A DNA stretch of 33,819 nucleotides from assembly GCA_022574775.1 (NCBI GenBank), contig JACZRI010000003.1:489-34307 (forward strand). Direction: 5' to 3'. The DNA is from Patescibacteria group bacterium. GTDB taxonomy: Bacteria; Patescibacteriota; Minisyncoccia; Minisyncoccales; RBG-13-36-15. The notes under the pieces were generated by a model. The model was not told where the DNA came from and searched no databases. It saw only the letters and a list, made by a program, of their open reading frames with translations. The translations under genes were made by a program, and so were the position numbers. Below, one piece after another: positions 31,862-33,819 of this stretch; the first letter of the stretch is position 1; every line of letters starts with the position of its first letter.

Positions 31862-32787
31862 GGAAAACTAACTTGTTTGTATCACGTATTGGGTTTGGAG
31901 GCTTGGCAATTGGCGGTTTTCATTACGGGAAAACCCAAGATAAAGAATCAATAACTGCCATAAAAAAAGCCATGAACTTGGGAGTAAATTTCTTTGACAC
32001 AGCCGATATTTATAGTTTTGGCAAATCAGAAAGAATTTTGTCCAAAGGTCTTGGGAAAAAACGAGAAAATATGATTGTTACCACAAAGGTTGGAATGAGA
32101 TGGAACAAGAAACGAAAGAAAAGTTATTATGATTTAAGCCCAGATTACATATTTGAGGCCATAGAGAAAAGCCTCTCTAATTTAAAGATTAAAAAGATCA
32201 CGCTCTATCAGATTCATTATCCCGATCTAAAAACAACAGCCCTTGATACAATGGAAGCTTTGAATGAACTTAAAAAAGGAAAAAAAATTAAATATATTGG
32301 TTGTTCTAATTTTACTCCAGCGGAAATCGCTAGATACCAGAGATACGGAAGAATAGAATCTATTCAGGTTCCTTATAATATTTTAGATCAAAAAGCGGAG
32401 AAAAATATTTTTCCAGCCTGCCACAGATGGCAAATGGGCGTAATTGCTTTTAGCCCAATTGCTCAGGGGTTTTTAAGCGGTAAATATAACGAGAAAACAA
32501 AATTCAACAAAAATGATCGGCGCAATAAAAGTAAATATTTTACTTTAAAATTCTTAAAGAGATCAAAGCCCTTATTAGAGAAAATTAAAGAAATCAGTTT
32601 ACGTTATAAAAAAACAGCGACTCAGGTAGCTATTCGATGGGTTCTTGATAACCCTAATGTTACGTGTATAATAATTGGAGTTAAAACTCCAAAAGAAATT
32701 AAAGAAGCAGTGGGAGCTGCTGGCTGGAGATTGTCTAAAAAAGAAAGAAACGAGTTGACAAGAATAGGTAAAAAAATAATATCTTGA
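31843..32787 (+). CDS. Aldo/keto reductase
   Basis: NADPH-dependent carbonyl reductase with a TIM barrel. The 314 residues carry the full tetrad: D52 and Y57 in FFDTADIYSFG, K82 in VTTKVG and H125 in YQIHYPD. The C-terminal cofactor part ATQVAIRWVLDNPNVTCIII followed by GVKTPKEI is present. Inside a glycan operon it may reduce a keto-sugar intermediate or make a non-sugar substituent. It overlaps the phosphoglycosyl transferase gene by 19 bases, so it is part of the same transcript. The substrate cannot be read from sequence. Confidence 0.88.
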   Translation: MEYKRLGKTNLFVSRIGFGGLAIGGFHYGKTQDKESITAIKKAMNLGVNFFDTADIYSFGKSERILSKGLGKKRENMIVTTKVGMRWNKKRKKSYYDLSPDYIFEAIEKSLSNLKIKKITLYQIHYPDLKTTALDTMEALNELKKGKKIKYIGCSNFTPAEIARYQRYGRIESIQVPYNILDQKAEKNIFPACHRWQMGVIAFSPIAQGFLSGKYNEKTKFNKNDRRNKSKYFTLKFLKRSKPLLEKIKEISLRYKKTATQVAIRWVLDNPNVTCIIIGVKTPKEIKEAVGAAGWRLSKKERNELTRIGKKIIS

Positions 32788-32880
32788 AATAAAATATGTA
32801 AAAAAAGGTAATTTTTGTTAGACTTAAAGATAATCATTAAAACGATAATAAAATTATTTTTCGGTTATAAATATTAAAAA

Positions 32881-33690
32881 ATGGATAACTTTGCAAACTA
32901 TAAAAACCTTGCTCAAAAAACAAGAAAAACCGTTCTTCGTTTAATTTATCAGGCCCAAGTTTCGCATATTGGTCCAAATTTTTCTTGCATAGATATTCTT
33001 ACCGTACTTTATAGTATCGCCAACATAGATAAAGACTTAAAAGAAGACAGGGATAGAATAGTTATTTCTAAGGGTTGGGTTGCCGCAACAATCTATACCC
33101 TTTTGGCTGAAAAAGGAATTATTCCAAAAGAGGATTTAGAAACTTACTGTAGAGATGGAAGTAAATATATCGGGCTTGTGGAACCTTCTGTGCGGGGCAT
33201 AGAAGCTGCTGGTGGTTCAATGGGTTTTGGCCTGCCTTTTGGGGTTGGATTTGCTCTTGCAAAAAAACTAAAAAAAGAAAAAGGGAAAGCCTTTGTTTTA
33301 ATGTCAGATGGAGAGATGCAAATAGGAACTACCTGGGAATCAGCTTTAATAGCGGCTCATCATAAACTGGATAACTTATTTGTTATTGTGGATGCGAACG
33401 AATTACAAGCAATGGGCAAAGTTGAAGAGATTTTGAATATTGAACCGCTAAAAGACAAATGGAAGGCATTTGGCTGGGAAGTCCGAGAAATTAATGGACA
33501 TAATTTTGAAGAGATAGAAAAATCACTTATCAGTTCTCCATCTCACAAAGAAAAACCGATAGTTATTATTGCCAAAACAATTAAAGGCAAGGGAGTTAGC
33601 TTTATGGAAGGGAAAAATTTATACCATTATAAGGCTCCTTCTGAGGAAGAATATCAAAGAGCATTAAAAGAATTAGAATCAAATGGCTGA
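32881..33690 (+). CDS. Transketolase, N-terminal (ThDP-binding) subunit
   Basis: First half of a split transketolase, 269 residues. It contains the substrate/ThDP histidine region SHIGPNFSCIDILTVLYSIA, GGSMGFGLPFGVGFALAKKL, and the ThDP/Mg motif MSDGEMQIGTTWESALIAAH through VIVDANELQ (SDG for the usual GDG, and DAN for the usual DNN). The second subunit gene overlaps it by eight bases. The pair makes a two-subunit enzyme transferring two-carbon ketol units. In a glycan operon it may make an unusual sugar precursor, but it may equally be the housekeeping pentose-phosphate enzyme. A gap of 93 bases without clear features precedes it. Confidence 0.88.
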   Translation: MDNFANYKNLAQKTRKTVLRLIYQAQVSHIGPNFSCIDILTVLYSIANIDKDLKEDRDRIVISKGWVAATIYTLLAEKGIIPKEDLETYCRDGSKYIGLVEPSVRGIEAAGGSMGFGLPFGVGFALAKKLKKEKGKAFVLMSDGEMQIGTTWESALIAAHHKLDNLFVIVDANELQAMGKVEEILNIEPLKDKWKAFGWEVREINGHNFEEIEKSLISSPSHKEKPIVIIAKTIKGKGVSFMEGKNLYHYKAPSEEEYQRALKELESNG

Positions 33691-33819
33691 AGTAATCAAA
33701 CAACGAGATACAAGAAGGGAATTTATTGATGTCCTCATAGAGTTGGCTGAAAAAGACGATAAGATTGTTTTAATTATTCCTGATGTCGGTTTTAATTATA
33801 TTGAAGAATTCCAGAAAAG
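33683..33819 (+). CDS. Transketolase, C-terminal subunit (partial, runs off the window)
   Basis: Only the first 45 codons are visible. They read through TRREFIDVLIELAEKDDKIV and PDVGFNYIEEFQK, the typical start of the pyrimidine-binding half of transketolase. The ATG at 33683 lies inside the end of the N-terminal subunit gene in another frame, overlapping by eight bases. The frame is open to the window edge. Confidence 0.82.
   Translation, partial: MAEVIKQRDTRREFIDVLIELAEKDDKIVLIIPDVGFNYIEEFQK

Overview
The window looks like a piece of chromosome from a Patescibacteria (CPR) bacterium, most likely a Parcubacteria-type lineage. This is inferred from gene content, not from a marker gene. The DNA is AT-rich and densely packed. 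Standard TGA stops are used, so the code-25 lineages are unlikely. It carries protein types typical of these genomes: surface proteins that join a heptad coil to a peptidoglycan-binding domain, a sigma factor paired with a DUF5667 membrane protein, a DeoR-type HTH protein and an eight-cysteine protein. Several genes appear to start at or very close to their transcription start (leaderless mRNAs).

Region 1 (1-6000) is stress and regulation. A ClpB-type disaggregase sits behind a GC-rich palindromic repeat that supplies its ribosome binding site. It is followed by an HtrA-like membrane protein that has lost its catalytic triad. A short structured RNA with its own promoter and terminator (about 3672-3842) comes next. 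Then come a DeoR-type regulator, three 20-bp-phased direct repeats inside a hairpin-forming spacer, an ECF-like sigma factor and a DUF5667 protein that may be its anti-sigma partner.

Region 2 (6000-15200) is the cell surface: a large secreted protein with a peptidoglycan-binding domain, a cysteine-rich membrane-anchored protein, an M30-like HExxH metallopeptidase with a C-terminal coil plus peptidoglycan-binding domain, a convergent Wzy/WaaL-type polymerase or ligase with TPRs, and a secreted Ig-like protein ending in a coil. Clear intrinsic terminators separate these units.

Region 3 (15200 to the end) is one long, tightly spaced glycan operon, introduced by a small MerR/excisionase-type HTH gene with a consensus promoter. 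Its first part encodes homologues of Pseudomonas aeruginosa WbpA, WbpB, WbpD, WbpE and WbpI in that order, the route from UDP-GlcNAc to UDP-2,3-diacetamido-mannuronic acid. Further on lie a HisH/HisF-like ammonia-producing pair and a WbpG-like amidotransferase, which together would convert an acetamido group to an acetamidino group. Around them are a Wzx-type flippase, two closely related GT4 glycosyltransferases flanking hisH-hisF, a GT2 and another GT4 transferase, three methyltransferases, an initiating phosphoglycosyl transferase, an aldo/keto reductase and a split transketolase (the second subunit runs off the window).

Together the operon can account for building, methylating and flipping a lipid-linked repeat unit that contains di-N-acetylated and amidinated mannuronic acids, with the upstream Wzy/WaaL protein as a candidate polymerase or ligase. 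The most notable point is an apparently complete O-antigen-like amidino-uronic acid pathway in a probable CPR bacterium. The structured RNA, the phased repeats upstream of the sigma gene, and the repeat hairpin placed flush against the wbpB start codon are the least explained non-coding signals.
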